From NCBI GenBank assembly GCA_934565855.1, contig CAKTIO010000007.1:62001-126000 (forward strand): DNA of 64,000 nt, given 5' to 3'. How positions within the stretch are numbered: the stretch's first letter is position 1; the number at the start of each line of letters is the position of its first letter. Below are positions 33,456 to 42,634 of this stretch, in pieces. The stretch is from an uncultured Dysosmobacter sp. (GTDB lineage Bacteria > Bacillota > Clostridia > Oscillospirales > Oscillospiraceae). The notes beneath the pieces were generated by a model. It did not search any database and was not told the origin of the DNA. It was given only the letters and a program-made list of their open reading frames with translations. The position numbers were made by a program, and so were the translations under genes.

Positions 33456-35009
33456 TCAGGAAGCACCCAGTCCTGCAAGCAGAGAGTAATCGGAATACTC
33501 CGCCACGGAGGTCAGGTCGCTGAGACACACGCTCCCTATTCCGAACAGCGCTGCCATCCGCACCCGCATGGCGGCGGAATCGGCGTTGTGGTACCAGACA
33601 GTGGCGTGGCTTTTGTTCACGGTGCGGATCAGGTACGGCACGGCGTATCTGGCGGAGTAGCGGCTGGTGGCGATAGAGGTGTGCAGCAGGTCCTCGATCT
33701 CCTGGGCGGAGACGGAGGAGAGCCTGCCGCTGCTGCCGGTGCGGGTCAGTCCGGTGCGGGTCAGTCCGGTGCTTGTGAGCCACAGGCTGGTTTTGGCGGC
33801 GGGCAGGTTGCCCTTCAAAGACGCCAGCGCGTAGTAGACCTCCTCCAGCGGCTCCGGCGGCAGGGTGGGAAAGCCGCTGACAGTCTTGTCGTAGGCTGCG
33901 ACCCGGAGGATTACCCGGTCCGCGGCAGCGGCAAGGGCGGCATACTGGTAGCCGTAGGTACTTCCGGAGGAGTCCGGCGCGTCTGCCACGACATACAGCA
34001 TGCCGCTGCCCAACTGCTTTTTCAGGGTGGAGACCAGGAAGGTGAGGTTTCCGCTCTGGTTCTCCGGCAGGCGGGGAATGTCCAGCAGTACACCGTCATA
34101 GCCGCCGCTGCGGACAGCGGCGGTCAGCACCTCCGCCAGATCCGGGGCGCGGGTGTGGACGATGGCGGCATTGGCGGTGATGCCCAGCAGGACCTTGGTG
34201 CCGGCTGCCTTGGCGGCGGTCTGCACGGCGCTTACGGTATCCTCTGCCGGAGACCGCACCAGCTGTACGGAGCCGGCGTTGATCAGCTGTGCTCCGGTGA
34301 TGGCAACGGCGCGGTAGCCGGTCAGATCCGTCAAGCCCTCGGCAGAGGAGGTCAGCCCGATGCGCTCCGGCGCGGCGGTGTGGCAGCGGTCATACAGCCG
34401 CATCAGCATCACCACCGCCTGTTCCCGGGTGGCAGTGGCGGCAGGGGAAAAGGTGGTAGCGCTGGTGCCGCCGGAGATGCCCAGATAGTACGCCATATTC
34501 AGGTAGCCACGGTTGGCGTCCATGTCCGTAAAGGGGCAGGGCAGCCCCTGGTCCAGCCCCGCCAGTGTGGTGTAGCCCAAAGAGCGCACCAGCATCACCG
34601 CCATTTCCTCCCGGGTGACGGGATCGTTGGGGCGGCAGGTGCTGCTCTGCCGGGTCAGCGCGCCGTTGGCGTAGGCGGTCTCCACGGCACTGTAATACCA
34701 CGCCTTGGGATTCTGGTTGTCGGAAAAGCTGCCCCGGGCAGGCGTCTGCATTTCCCAGCCGAAGAAGCGGCACAGCACCACCAGAAAGGCGGCGCGGCTC
34801 ATGGGACGCCCCACGCCGAAGGTGGTGGCGCTCTCCCCCTGGATCAGCCCCGCCTTTACGGCACGCTGGATGGAGTCCGCCGCCCAGTGGGTAGACGGTA
34901 CATCCCGGAACGAGGGGGCTGCCGCGGCGGCTGCGGGGGCGGGAAGCAGGCAGGAAAGCAGGGCGCACAGCAGCAGGCAGGATAGAATGCGTTGAATGCG
35001 TGTTCTCAT
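33456..35009 (-). CDS. SLH-domain surface protein with GH18-like C-terminal domain
   Basis: Secreted cell-surface protein of 517 residues. A signal peptide (about 1-30) is followed by three S-layer homology units (FRDVPSTHWAADSIQ, then FSDNQNPKAWYYSAVE, then FTDMDANRGYLNMAYY) that would attach it to cell-wall polymer. The C-terminal about 300 residues look like a glycoside hydrolase family 18-type barrel. The barrel strand reads YDGVLLDIP where active enzymes have DxxDxxE, so it probably binds rather than cleaves, or is diverged. AAGGAGGACGTT precedes the start. A tandem 15-bp repeat lies in the C-terminal part. Confidence 0.78.
   Translation of the reverse strand: MRTRIQRILSCLLLCALLSCLLPAPAAAAAAPSFRDVPSTHWAADSIQRAVKAGLIQGESATTFGVGRPMSRAAFLVVLCRFFGWEMQTPARGSFSDNQNPKAWYYSAVETAYANGALTRQSSTCRPNDPVTREEMAVMLVRSLGYTTLAGLDQGLPCPFTDMDANRGYLNMAYYLGISGGTSATTFSPAATATREQAVVMLMRLYDRCHTAAPERIGLTSSAEGLTDLTGYRAVAITGAQLINAGSVQLVRSPAEDTVSAVQTAAKAAGTKVLLGITANAAIVHTRAPDLAEVLTAAVRSGGYDGVLLDIPRLPENQSGNLTFLVSTLKKQLGSGMLYVVADAPDSSGSTYGYQYAALAAAADRVILRVAAYDKTVSGFPTLPPEPLEEVYYALASLKGNLPAAKTSLWLTSTGLTRTGLTRTGSSGRLSSVSAQEIEDLLHTSIATSRYSARYAVPYLIRTVNKSHATVWYHNADSAAMRVRMAALFGIGSVCLSDLTSVAEYSDYSLLAGLGAS
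33736..33772. repeat. Tandem 15-bp repeat inside the SLH gene
   Basis: Two exact 15-base units, 33736-33750 and 33751-33765, plus a seven-base partial third. They encode the repeated peptide GLTRT. Because the unit is a multiple of three, slippage would change the length of the loop without breaking the frame. Confidence 0.9.
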
Positions 35010-35206
35010 AACGTCCTCCTTAAAGGGAGATTCCGCCGGAGAACGGGGCGCGATGGTCCCCGGAGGGGCGGAAGAATTTGCTGGAACAGACCGCGGCGGA
35101 CGGGCGGGGGAACTGTTTTCCATCCGGTCGAAACAATTTTATGATACCAGAAAATGCCTGCGGCGTCAAAGTACAGCCGGAAACACGGTGGAAAGATAGA
35201 AATTTC

Positions 35207-35235
35207 TTTACGTTTGAGGGGAACTTTGCTATAAT
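35207..35235 (+). promoter_or_regulatory. Promoter of recJ and downstream genes
   Basis: TTTACG (35207-35212) and consensus TATAAT (35230-35235), spacer 17, about 50 bases before recJ. Confidence 0.75.
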
Positions 35236-35293
35236 AGAACAGTTATTATGGCGGGATAGTATCTTCCATCCTGCCGGAGAGGGGATCTGTCTC

Positions 35294-37378
35294 ATGAAAT
35301 TTCAAAAATGGAACATAGGCAGCCCCCGGCAGACGGAAATAGACCTCCTGCGCAGCGCCGGCTATCCTTACCTGCTCTCCACGGTCCTTGCCGCCCGGGG
35401 CGTGACCACGGCAGAGTCCGCGGCGGAGTATCTGGACCGGGAGAGGACGCTCAGCTACTCCCCCATGCAGATGCGGGACATGGACCGGGCGGTGGCGCGG
35501 ATCCAGCGCGCCATTGCCGGAGGAGAGACCATCGCCGTGTTCGGCGACTACGATGTGGACGGCATTACCTCCACCGTGCTGCTGATGGACTATCTGCAAA
35601 GCTGCGGCGCTGCCTGTCTGCGTTATATTCCCCGCCGCATTGAGGATGGCTACGGTCTCTCCTGTGATGCCATCCGCCGCCTGCGGGAGCAGGGTGCCAC
35701 CCTGATGGTCACGGTGGACTGCGGTATCACCGGAAACGAGGAGGTGGACTACGCCAACTCTCTGGGGATGGACGTGGTCATCACGGACCACCATGAGTGC
35801 AAGGACCCCTTGCCTGCCGCTGCGGCGGTGGTAGACCCCCACCGTCCCGACTGCCCGTATCCCTTCAAGCATCTGGCGGGCGTGGGCGTGGCGCTGAAGC
35901 TGGTGCTGGCGCTGGGCGGCGAGAGCCGGGAGGGCGCGCTGTTCGCCCGCTACTGTACGCTGGCTGCCATCGGCACCATCGCGGATGTCATGCTGATGGA
36001 GGGAGAGAACCGCACCATTGTCTACTGCGGACTGGAGGCGCTGCCCCACACGGATTTTGTGGGTGTGCATGCCCTGCTGAAGGAGGCGGGGCTGCTGGGC
36101 AAGCCCATCACCTCCATCCAGATCGGCTTTGTCCTCGCTCCCCGGATCAATGCCGCCGGGCGTATGGGCGCGGCGGATCTGGCGGCAGATCTGCTGATGA
36201 CCACCGACCCCATTCAGGCGGAGCGGATGGCAAAGCAGCTGTGCGACCTGAACCGGAAGCGGCAGGCGGTGGAGCAGGACATCTGCGCCGATGCCATCCA
36301 GCAGATCGAAAAGCTGCCGGAGGAGTCCCGCAGCGCACTGGTGCTTGCCAGCGAAAAGTGGCATCAGGGGGTGGTTGGCATCGTCGCCTCCCGCCTCAGT
36401 GAAAAATACTCCTGTCCAAGCTTTATGATCCACCTGAAGGATGGGTGCGGAAAGGGCTCCTGCCGCTCCTACGGAGGGTTCAACCTGTTCTCCGCGCTGG
36501 ATGCCTGCTCCGACCTGCTGGACGGCTTCGGTGGACACGAGCTGGCGGCGGGCTTTACCATCAAGGAGGAGAACGTACCGGCGTTCCGGACGCGGATGAA
36601 CCGCTATGTCCGGACCTCAATGGACGGTGAGCTGCCCATCAGCTCACTGGAGGTGGACGCCGCCATCCGCTGTCCCGGCGAGGTGACGCTGGAGGAGGTG
36701 GACTCCCTGGGAATGCTGGAGCCCTACGGCGCGGGCAATCCCCGTCCGGTGTTCGCCCTGCTGGGTGCCACGGTGGACGCGGTGCAGCCGGTGGGGCAGG
36801 GAAAGCACCTGAAGCTGCGGCTCAGCAAGGGTACCTGCCGCTTTGACGGCATTTTCTTCTCCGTTACGGCAGAGCAGCTGGGCGTGGCGGCAGGCAGCCG
36901 GGTGGACGCGGCGTTTTACCTGCAATCCAACACGTTCCGGGGCAATACCACTTTGCAGCTGCAGCTCATCGACCTGCGCCCGTCGCTGGTGGCAAGCCGC
37001 CACGAGGCGGAGGCGCTGTCCCTTTGCCGCCGCTGCCGGGAGGGCGGTCCCCTGACAGCGCAGGAGATGGTCCGGCTGCGCACATCCCGCCAGCAGTTTG
37101 GCGCTTACTGGACCGTGCTGGAGCGGCAGCTGCGCCGGGGCAAGGTCGAGGGCGACGAGCTGCCGCTGCTGCGGCAGCTGGCGGCGGATGCCGGCGGCAC
37201 GGAGAGCTTTCTGCGGGCGGCGTTGTCGCTGGAGGTCTTCTCCGAGCGGGGGCTGCTGAACGTGGAGCTGGAGGAGCACCGCCTGTCCATGCGGCTGGTG
37301 CCGCGGCAGGGCAAGGTGGACCTGTTTGCCTGTCCGTATCTGGCGCGGCTGCAAAATCCCCTGGGGAATCAAAATTGA
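35294..37378 (+). CDS. recJ: Single-stranded-DNA-specific exonuclease RecJ
   Basis: 5'-3' ssDNA exonuclease of recombination and mismatch repair, 694 residues. DHH-domain motifs are DYDVDG (85-90), DCG near 142 and TDHHE (164-168), which bind the catalytic Mn2+. The DHHA1 domain has the GGHELAAG glycine motif near 415, followed by an OB-fold region and a Firmicutes-type C-terminal extension. The start at 35294 follows GGAGAGGGG. It heads a run with relA/spoT, dtd, an MBL hydrolase and hemZ, a neighbour order common in Clostridia. Confidence 0.95.
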   Translation: MKFQKWNIGSPRQTEIDLLRSAGYPYLLSTVLAARGVTTAESAAEYLDRERTLSYSPMQMRDMDRAVARIQRAIAGGETIAVFGDYDVDGITSTVLLMDYLQSCGAACLRYIPRRIEDGYGLSCDAIRRLREQGATLMVTVDCGITGNEEVDYANSLGMDVVITDHHECKDPLPAAAAVVDPHRPDCPYPFKHLAGVGVALKLVLALGGESREGALFARYCTLAAIGTIADVMLMEGENRTIVYCGLEALPHTDFVGVHALLKEAGLLGKPITSIQIGFVLAPRINAAGRMGAADLAADLLMTTDPIQAERMAKQLCDLNRKRQAVEQDICADAIQQIEKLPEESRSALVLASEKWHQGVVGIVASRLSEKYSCPSFMIHLKDGCGKGSCRSYGGFNLFSALDACSDLLDGFGGHELAAGFTIKEENVPAFRTRMNRYVRTSMDGELPISSLEVDAAIRCPGEVTLEEVDSLGMLEPYGAGNPRPVFALLGATVDAVQPVGQGKHLKLRLSKGTCRFDGIFFSVTAEQLGVAAGSRVDAAFYLQSNTFRGNTTLQLQLIDLRPSLVASRHEAEALSLCRRCREGGPLTAQEMVRLRTSRQQFGAYWTVLERQLRRGKVEGDELPLLRQLAADAGGTESFLRAALSLEVFSERGLLNVELEEHRLSMRLVPRQGKVDLFACPYLARLQNPLGNQN

Positions 37379-37390
37379 GGTGAAGGAAGC

Positions 37391-39613
37391 ATGATGATAC
37401 CGATCGAGGAACAATACCAGCATCTGGAGGACACCGTCCGGGCGTATAATCCCGCGGCGGACCTGCCCGCCATCCGTGCCGCCTTCGCCTTTGCAGAAAA
37501 ATGCCATGAGGGGCAGCGCCGCAAAAGCGGCGAGCCGTATATCATCCACCCGCTGGCAGTGGCGCAGATCGTGGCGGAGGAGCTGAAGCTGGACAGCGAG
37601 TCCATCGAGGCGGCGCTGATGCACGACTGCATTGAGGACACCGAGGCGACCCATGAGCAGATCGCCAAGCTCTTCTCCCCCACCGTGGCAGATCTGGTGG
37701 AGGGCGTCAGCAAGCTGACCCGTATCCAGTATGCCACCAAGGAAGACGAGCAGATGGAGAACCTGCGGAAAATGCTCATCGCCATGAGCAAGGACATCCG
37801 GGTCATCCTCATCAAGATCGCCGACCGGCTGCACAATATGCGCACCATGGAGTACCAGTCCCCTGCCAAGCAGAAGCAGAAGTCGCTGGAGACGATGGAG
37901 ATCTACGCCCCTATTTCCCACCGGCTGGGCATGCAGCGCATTAAGTGGGAGCTGGAGGACCTCTCCCTGAAATATCTGGACCCGGTGGGCTTTAACGAGA
38001 TCGTCTCCACCCTGTCAGTGAAGCAGAAGGAGTACGACGCCTTCATGGCGAAGACCCAGGACCAGATCGACCAGCGGCTGAAGGAGCTGGATATCGACCA
38101 TGTGGTCTACGGGCGGATGAAGCACCCCTACTCCATCTACCGGAAGATGTTCAACCAGAATAAATCCCTCAACGAGATCTTTGACCTGTTCGCCTTCCGG
38201 GTCATTGTGGACACCGTGGGCGACTGCTATAACGTACTGGGCGTGATCCACGACCTTTACAAGCCCATTCTGGGGCGGTTCAAGGACTATATCGGAACCC
38301 CCAAGCCCAACGGCTACCAGAGTCTGCACACCACCGTCATGGGCAGCGATGGCATTCCCTTCGAGGTGCAGATCCGTACCCGGGAGATGCACGAGATCGC
38401 CGAGTACGGCGTTGCCGCCCATTGGAAATACAAGCAGAATGGACAGGGTGCCGGTACCGAGGGGCGGTATGAGTGGGTCCGCCGCCTGCTGGAAAACTCC
38501 GAGGGCACTGACGCGGAGGAGTATATCCACTCCCTGAAGGTGGACATGTTTGCCGACGAGGTGTTTGTTTTCACCCCCAACGGCGACGTGCAGAACCTGC
38601 CGGCAGGCGCCACCCCCATCGACTTTGCCTATTCGGTCCACTCCGCCGTGGGCAACCACATGACCGGAGCCAAGGTCAACGGGCGCATTGTCACGCTGGA
38701 TTCCCAGCTGAAAAACGGCGACATTGTGGAGATCATCACCTCCAAGTCCGCCAAGGGTCCCAGCCGGGACTGGCTGAAAATCGCCAAATCCAGCGAGGCG
38801 CGCAGCAAGATCCGCCAGTGGTTCAAGAAGGAAAAGCGGGAGGAGAACATCGCCAACGGGCGCTCCGCCTTTGAAGCGGAGATCAAGCACTGCGGCATCG
38901 CCATGAAGGATGTACTCAGTCCCGAGGTGCTGCCCAATCTGCTCAAGCGGGTGTCCTACGGTACGCTGGACGACCTGTATGCCGCCATCGGCTACGGCGG
39001 CTTCACCGCCCAGAAGGCGGTCAGCCGGATGCAGGGCGAGTTGAACCGTGTGGCAAAGCAGCACCAGGCGGAAAAAGCCGCTCTGGAGCTGGTAGCAGAG
39101 GAAAAGGCAAAGCCGGAGGAAAAGACGCCTCCCGCCCCCAAGCGGGTGAAAAGCGAGCAGGGTATCATTGTGGAGGGACTGGACAACTGTCTGGTAAAAT
39201 TCTCCAAGTGCTGTACTCCCGTTCCCGGCGATGAGATCGTAGGCTTTATCACCCGGGGCTACGGCGTGTCCGTCCACCGGGCGGACTGCCCCAACGCCTC
39301 CGAGGCGCGGCGGAACGCGCCGGGACAGGAGGGGCGCTGGATCAAGGTCTCCTGGGGCAAGGATGTCAACGACAAGTACGAGACATCGGTGGATCTGGTG
39401 TGTAAGGACCGGGCAAATCTGCTGCTGGATATCTCCGCGGCGCTGTCCACCACCAATGCCTTCGTCATGGGGATTCAATCCCGCAGCACAGCAGACGAGT
39501 TTGCCATGTTCCACATCGACATGAACGTTCGGGACGGACAGCATCTGCGGGAGATCATGAACAAGCTGAATCAGATCTCCGGCGTCCTGAAGGTCACCCG
39601 CCCGGCGGGCTGA
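37391..39613 (+). CDS. relA: Bifunctional (p)ppGpp synthetase/hydrolase
   Basis: Long RSH enzyme of the stringent response, 740 residues. Domains in order: HD hydrolase (His78-Asp79 in LMHDCIEDT, about 30-180), nucleotidyltransferase synthetase (about 220-340, with GYQSLHTTV), TGS (about 385-445, with FTPNGDVQNLPAGATPIDFA), the CC/RIS zinc-finger region with conserved Cys-Cys (FSKCCTPVPGD), and a C-terminal ACT domain. Both HD and synthetase motifs look intact, so it should both make and degrade (p)ppGpp on the ribosome. It lies 12 bases after recJ and just before dtd. Confidence 0.97.
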   Translation: MMIPIEEQYQHLEDTVRAYNPAADLPAIRAAFAFAEKCHEGQRRKSGEPYIIHPLAVAQIVAEELKLDSESIEAALMHDCIEDTEATHEQIAKLFSPTVADLVEGVSKLTRIQYATKEDEQMENLRKMLIAMSKDIRVILIKIADRLHNMRTMEYQSPAKQKQKSLETMEIYAPISHRLGMQRIKWELEDLSLKYLDPVGFNEIVSTLSVKQKEYDAFMAKTQDQIDQRLKELDIDHVVYGRMKHPYSIYRKMFNQNKSLNEIFDLFAFRVIVDTVGDCYNVLGVIHDLYKPILGRFKDYIGTPKPNGYQSLHTTVMGSDGIPFEVQIRTREMHEIAEYGVAAHWKYKQNGQGAGTEGRYEWVRRLLENSEGTDAEEYIHSLKVDMFADEVFVFTPNGDVQNLPAGATPIDFAYSVHSAVGNHMTGAKVNGRIVTLDSQLKNGDIVEIITSKSAKGPSRDWLKIAKSSEARSKIRQWFKKEKREENIANGRSAFEAEIKHCGIAMKDVLSPEVLPNLLKRVSYGTLDDLYAAIGYGGFTAQKAVSRMQGELNRVAKQHQAEKAALELVAEEKAKPEEKTPPAPKRVKSEQGIIVEGLDNCLVKFSKCCTPVPGDEIVGFITRGYGVSVHRADCPNASEARRNAPGQEGRWIKVSWGKDVNDKYETSVDLVCKDRANLLLDISAALSTTNAFVMGIQSRSTADEFAMFHIDMNVRDGQHLREIMNKLNQISGVLKVTRPAG

Positions 39614-39644
39614 CAGCGGCGTGGAGCGCGGAAAGGAAGAGCTT

Positions 39645-40106
39645 ATGCGTGCAGTAGTCACACGGGTGCGCCGGGCGTCCGTCACCATTGACGGGGCGGT
39701 CCGCGGCGCCATCGGACAGGGCTTTCTCTGCCTGCTGGGCGTTACCCACACGGATACGGAGGAACAGGTCCGCAGGCTGGCGGACAAGGTCTGCGCCCTG
39801 CGGATCTTTGAGGATGCGCAGGGAAAAATGAATCTGGGATTGGAGCAGGTGCAGGGGCAGCTGCTGGTGGTGTCCCAGTTTACCCTGTATGGGAGCTGCC
39901 GCCACGGGCGGCGTCCGGAATTTCTCGCCGCTGCCCGCCCGGAGCTGGCGGAGCCGCTGTATGAGCGGTTCGTAGCACTGTGCCGGGAGAAGGGCTTTGT
40001 TGTCCAGACCGGCGTGTTCGGCGCGGACATGCAGGTGGAGTCGGTGAACGATGGTCCCCTGACACTGATCCTGGACACGGAGCAGTGGGAAAGGACCTCC
40101 GGATAA
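39645..40106 (+). CDS. dtd: D-aminoacyl-tRNA deacylase
   Basis: Removes D-amino acids and glycine wrongly charged to tRNA, 153 residues, homodimer. Signature elements are the N-terminal MRAVVTRVRRASVTIDG, the active-site SQFTLYG and the C-terminal motif NDGPLTL, where most Dtd proteins have N-x-GP-V/F-T. AAAGGAAGAGCTT fixes the start at 39645 rather than an upstream ATG at 39621. The relA-dtd order is widely conserved in Firmicutes. Confidence 0.95.
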   Translation: MRAVVTRVRRASVTIDGAVRGAIGQGFLCLLGVTHTDTEEQVRRLADKVCALRIFEDAQGKMNLGLEQVQGQLLVVSQFTLYGSCRHGRRPEFLAAARPELAEPLYERFVALCREKGFVVQTGVFGADMQVESVNDGPLTLILDTEQWERTSG

Positions 40107-40130
40107 AATGACTGGAATGAGGTGGATGCT

Positions 40131-40742
40131 ATGAAAATATCCTGTTTACAGGTGGGACCCATTGCGGTCAACTGCTATCTGGTGTGCGACGAGGCGGCAA
40201 GGCTGTGCGCCATCGTGGATCCTGGCGGGGACGCGGACCGGGTGGCTGCGGCGGTGGAGCAGACGGGCTGCCGCCCGGACTGTATTCTGCTGACCCACGG
40301 GCATTATGACCACACCGGCGGTGTGGCGGGACTGCGTCAGAGGTGGCAGGACATTCCGGTGTATATCAACCGGAGGGACGTACATCCCGCCGGAGAGTCC
40401 CGGCTGTTTCTGCCCCTGCCAGAGGGTGTCCGGAATTATGACGAGGGGGACGAGGTCCGGATGGGCGGTCTCACCTTTCATGTGCTGGCTACACCGGGTC
40501 ATTCTGCCGGCAGCGTGACCCTTCAGGTGGAGAATGTGCTGCTGTGCGGCGACACGCTGTTTGCCGGCTCCTGTGGGCGCACGGACTTTCCCGATGGCAG
40601 CATGGAGCAGATGATGGCGTCCCTGCGGAGGCTGGATGCGCTGGAGGGTGATTATGCCGTTCTGCCGGGACACATGGAGACCTCTACCCTGTCCCGGGAG
40701 CGGGCGGGCAATCCCTACCTGCTGCACGCGCGAAAGGGCTGA
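40131..40742 (+). CDS. Metallo-beta-lactamase-fold hydrolase (glyoxalase II-like)
   Basis: Binuclear zinc hydrolase, 203 residues, of the YcbL/GloB-like group. Metal ligands: THGHYDHTGG (HxHxDH), His in TPGHSAGS, Asp in CGDTLF and His in LPGHMETS. The small size without the glyoxalase II C-terminal domain suggests a YcbL-type thioesterase or general hydrolase. GAGGTGG precedes the ATG at 40131. It sits between dtd and hemZ, three bases from the latter, a typical Clostridia context. Confidence 0.9.
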   Translation: MKISCLQVGPIAVNCYLVCDEAARLCAIVDPGGDADRVAAAVEQTGCRPDCILLTHGHYDHTGGVAGLRQRWQDIPVYINRRDVHPAGESRLFLPLPEGVRNYDEGDEVRMGGLTFHVLATPGHSAGSVTLQVENVLLCGDTLFAGSCGRTDFPDGSMEQMMASLRRLDALEGDYAVLPGHMETSTLSRERAGNPYLLHARKG

Positions 40743-40745
40743 GCC

Positions 40746-42242
40746 ATGAAGCTGAAGCTGATCGGTCATCAGGAAAAATATGTGGTGGAGCAGACGCTGC
40801 TGGCACTGTTTCCGGAGGAAAGGCTTGCCTACGGTACGGTGACAGCGGAGGATGCCCGCGCCGCAGTCATCACCATGACGGATGGCGGGACCCCGGAGGA
40901 CCCCGTCAGCCGGACGGAGTGCCGTCTCTGCTGGGACGGCGAAGAGCGGACGGAGACATTTTCCGTTCCCCTGCACGGTACGGACTTTGAAAAGGAAGGA
41001 CAGCGCCGCCACGGACTGGGCATGTGCATTTTCCGGGCGGCACAGGCGGCGGCGCATATCGCCCCGGCATGGGGCAGCCTTACCGGTGTGCGCCCTACCA
41101 AGGTGGCGGCGCAGGCGCTGGCGGAGGGACGCTCTCCCCAGACGGCGCGATCGCTGCTGGAGGACTATTACCGCGTGACGCCGGACCGGGCGCGAATGGC
41201 GGTGGAGTGCGCCGAAACAGGACGCCGTGCCGCGGCGGAGCTGGACCTGCGGGATATCTCGCTGTATATCGGCATTCCCTTCTGCCCCACCCGCTGTGCC
41301 TACTGCTCCTTCGTCAGTGCCTCGGTGGAACGGTCCTTCGCGCTGGTGGAGCCGTATTTACAGGCACTGATCCGGGAGGTACGCGCCGCCGGAGCCATGA
41401 CCGCCCGGGAGGGGCTGCGGGTGCGCTCATTTTACATGGGCGGCGGTACGCCCACCACCCTGTCTGCGGACCAGATGGACCGTCTGCTTTCCGCCTATGA
41501 GGAGAACTTCGACCTGTCGGACTGTGCGGAATCCACCGTGGAGGCAGGACGTCCGGATACCATCACGCCGGAAAAGCTGGCGGTGCTGCGCCGCCACGGT
41601 GTGACCCGCATCTCCGTGAATCCCCAGACGATGGAGGACACAGTGCTGCGAGCCATTGGGCGGCGGCACACGGCGGAGGATATCCGCCGCTGCTTGAGAC
41701 AGGTGTTCGCCGCAGGCTTCCGCCATGTGAATATGGACCTCATCGCCGGATTGCCGGAGGACACGCCGGAGGGCTTCCGCCGGTCGCTGGACGAGTGCCT
41801 GACCTTTGGGGCGGACAACATCACGGTGCATACCCTCAGCCTGAAAAAGGGCAGCACCATTCTGATGGAGGGACTGTCCATCCCTCCGGCGCAGGCGGTG
41901 GGCGAGATGCTGGATTACGCCAATCCCACCCTCCGCGCCGCAGGCTACGCCCCCTATTACCTGTACCGGCAGAAGTACATGTCCGGCAGCTTTGAAAACG
42001 TGGGCTGGTGCCGCCCCGGTGCGGAGAACCTGTATAACATCTACATCATGGAGGAGCTTTGCTCCATTCTGTCGATGGGAGCGGGCGGCTCCACCAAAAT
42101 GGTGGGCGCGCCGGGCAGCCGGATCCACCGGGTCTTCAATCTCAAGTACCCCAAGGAGTATGTGGAGCGTCCGGAAAAGTGGCAGTCCAATCAGGAGGAG
42201 TTTGCCGCGTTTTTCCGGCAGCTTCCCAGAGGCTCCCGCTGA
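40746..42242 (+). CDS. hemZ: HemZ, coproporphyrinogen III oxidase-like radical SAM protein
   Basis: Radical SAM enzyme of 498 residues. The 4Fe-4S cluster ligands are Cys180, Cys184 and Cys187 in CPTRCAYCSF. The SAM-binding GGGTPTTL, the HemN-like NPQTMEDTVLRAIGRRH and a clostridial-type N-terminal extension of about 170 residues identify HemZ. It is annotated as an oxygen-independent coproporphyrinogen dehydrogenase. In organisms without a full heme pathway it may have another role; no other heme genes are seen here. Confidence 0.93.
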   Translation: MKLKLIGHQEKYVVEQTLLALFPEERLAYGTVTAEDARAAVITMTDGGTPEDPVSRTECRLCWDGEERTETFSVPLHGTDFEKEGQRRHGLGMCIFRAAQAAAHIAPAWGSLTGVRPTKVAAQALAEGRSPQTARSLLEDYYRVTPDRARMAVECAETGRRAAAELDLRDISLYIGIPFCPTRCAYCSFVSASVERSFALVEPYLQALIREVRAAGAMTAREGLRVRSFYMGGGTPTTLSADQMDRLLSAYEENFDLSDCAESTVEAGRPDTITPEKLAVLRRHGVTRISVNPQTMEDTVLRAIGRRHTAEDIRRCLRQVFAAGFRHVNMDLIAGLPEDTPEGFRRSLDECLTFGADNITVHTLSLKKGSTILMEGLSIPPAQAVGEMLDYANPTLRAAGYAPYYLYRQKYMSGSFENVGWCRPGAENLYNIYIMEELCSILSMGAGGSTKMVGAPGSRIHRVFNLKYPKEYVERPEKWQSNQEEFAAFFRQLPRGSR

Positions 42243-42267
42243 GGGCGCGGCAAAGGAGGGCGGTCTG

Positions 42268-42627
42268 ATGGACGAACGGCTGCAAAAATTACTGGATGCC
42301 GCGGGGCGCACCGCTGCAGACGCCGGAGAGCGGGCGTCCCGGCTGGTGGACGATAGATGGGAACGGCTCCGGCTGGCACAGCTGCGGGAGGAGCGGGATC
42401 TGCGCCTGCGGGAGATCGGCGTGCTGATCTATGCCACCCATACCGGGCATCCCACAGACTCCGACGTGCTGCTGGAACGGCTGCGGAGCGTGGACGCGCT
42501 GGAACGCCGCATCGCGCGGCTGTCCGGCGGCAAGGAAAGGAAAAGGGCGCCGGGATGCTGTCCCGGCTGCGGAAAATCTACCGGACCCGGAGACCGGTTT
42601 TGCCGGGAGTGCGGTAAAAAACTGTGA
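42268..42627 (+). CDS. Zinc-ribbon protein of unknown function
   Basis: A 119-residue cytosolic protein. The first two thirds form a charged helical region (ERLRLAQLREERDLRLREIG), likely a coiled coil. The C-terminus is a zinc ribbon with two CxxC knuckles (CCPGCG and CRECG). AAAGGAGGGCGG precedes the ATG. It lies between hemZ and a purine nucleoside phosphorylase gene, with a gap of seven bases to the latter. Similar zinc-ribbon proteins near hemZ occur in Clostridia; no function is established. Confidence 0.8.
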   Translation: MDERLQKLLDAAGRTAADAGERASRLVDDRWERLRLAQLREERDLRLREIGVLIYATHTGHPTDSDVLLERLRSVDALERRIARLSGGKERKRAPGCCPGCGKSTGPGDRFCRECGKKL

Positions 42628-42634
42628 GGTAAAG

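Noticed and set aside
38015..40171. A 718-codon frame on the minus strand opposite relA/spoT and dtd
   Set aside because: The plus strand encodes complete RSH and Dtd proteins; the antisense frame has no recognisable domain and no ribosome-binding site.
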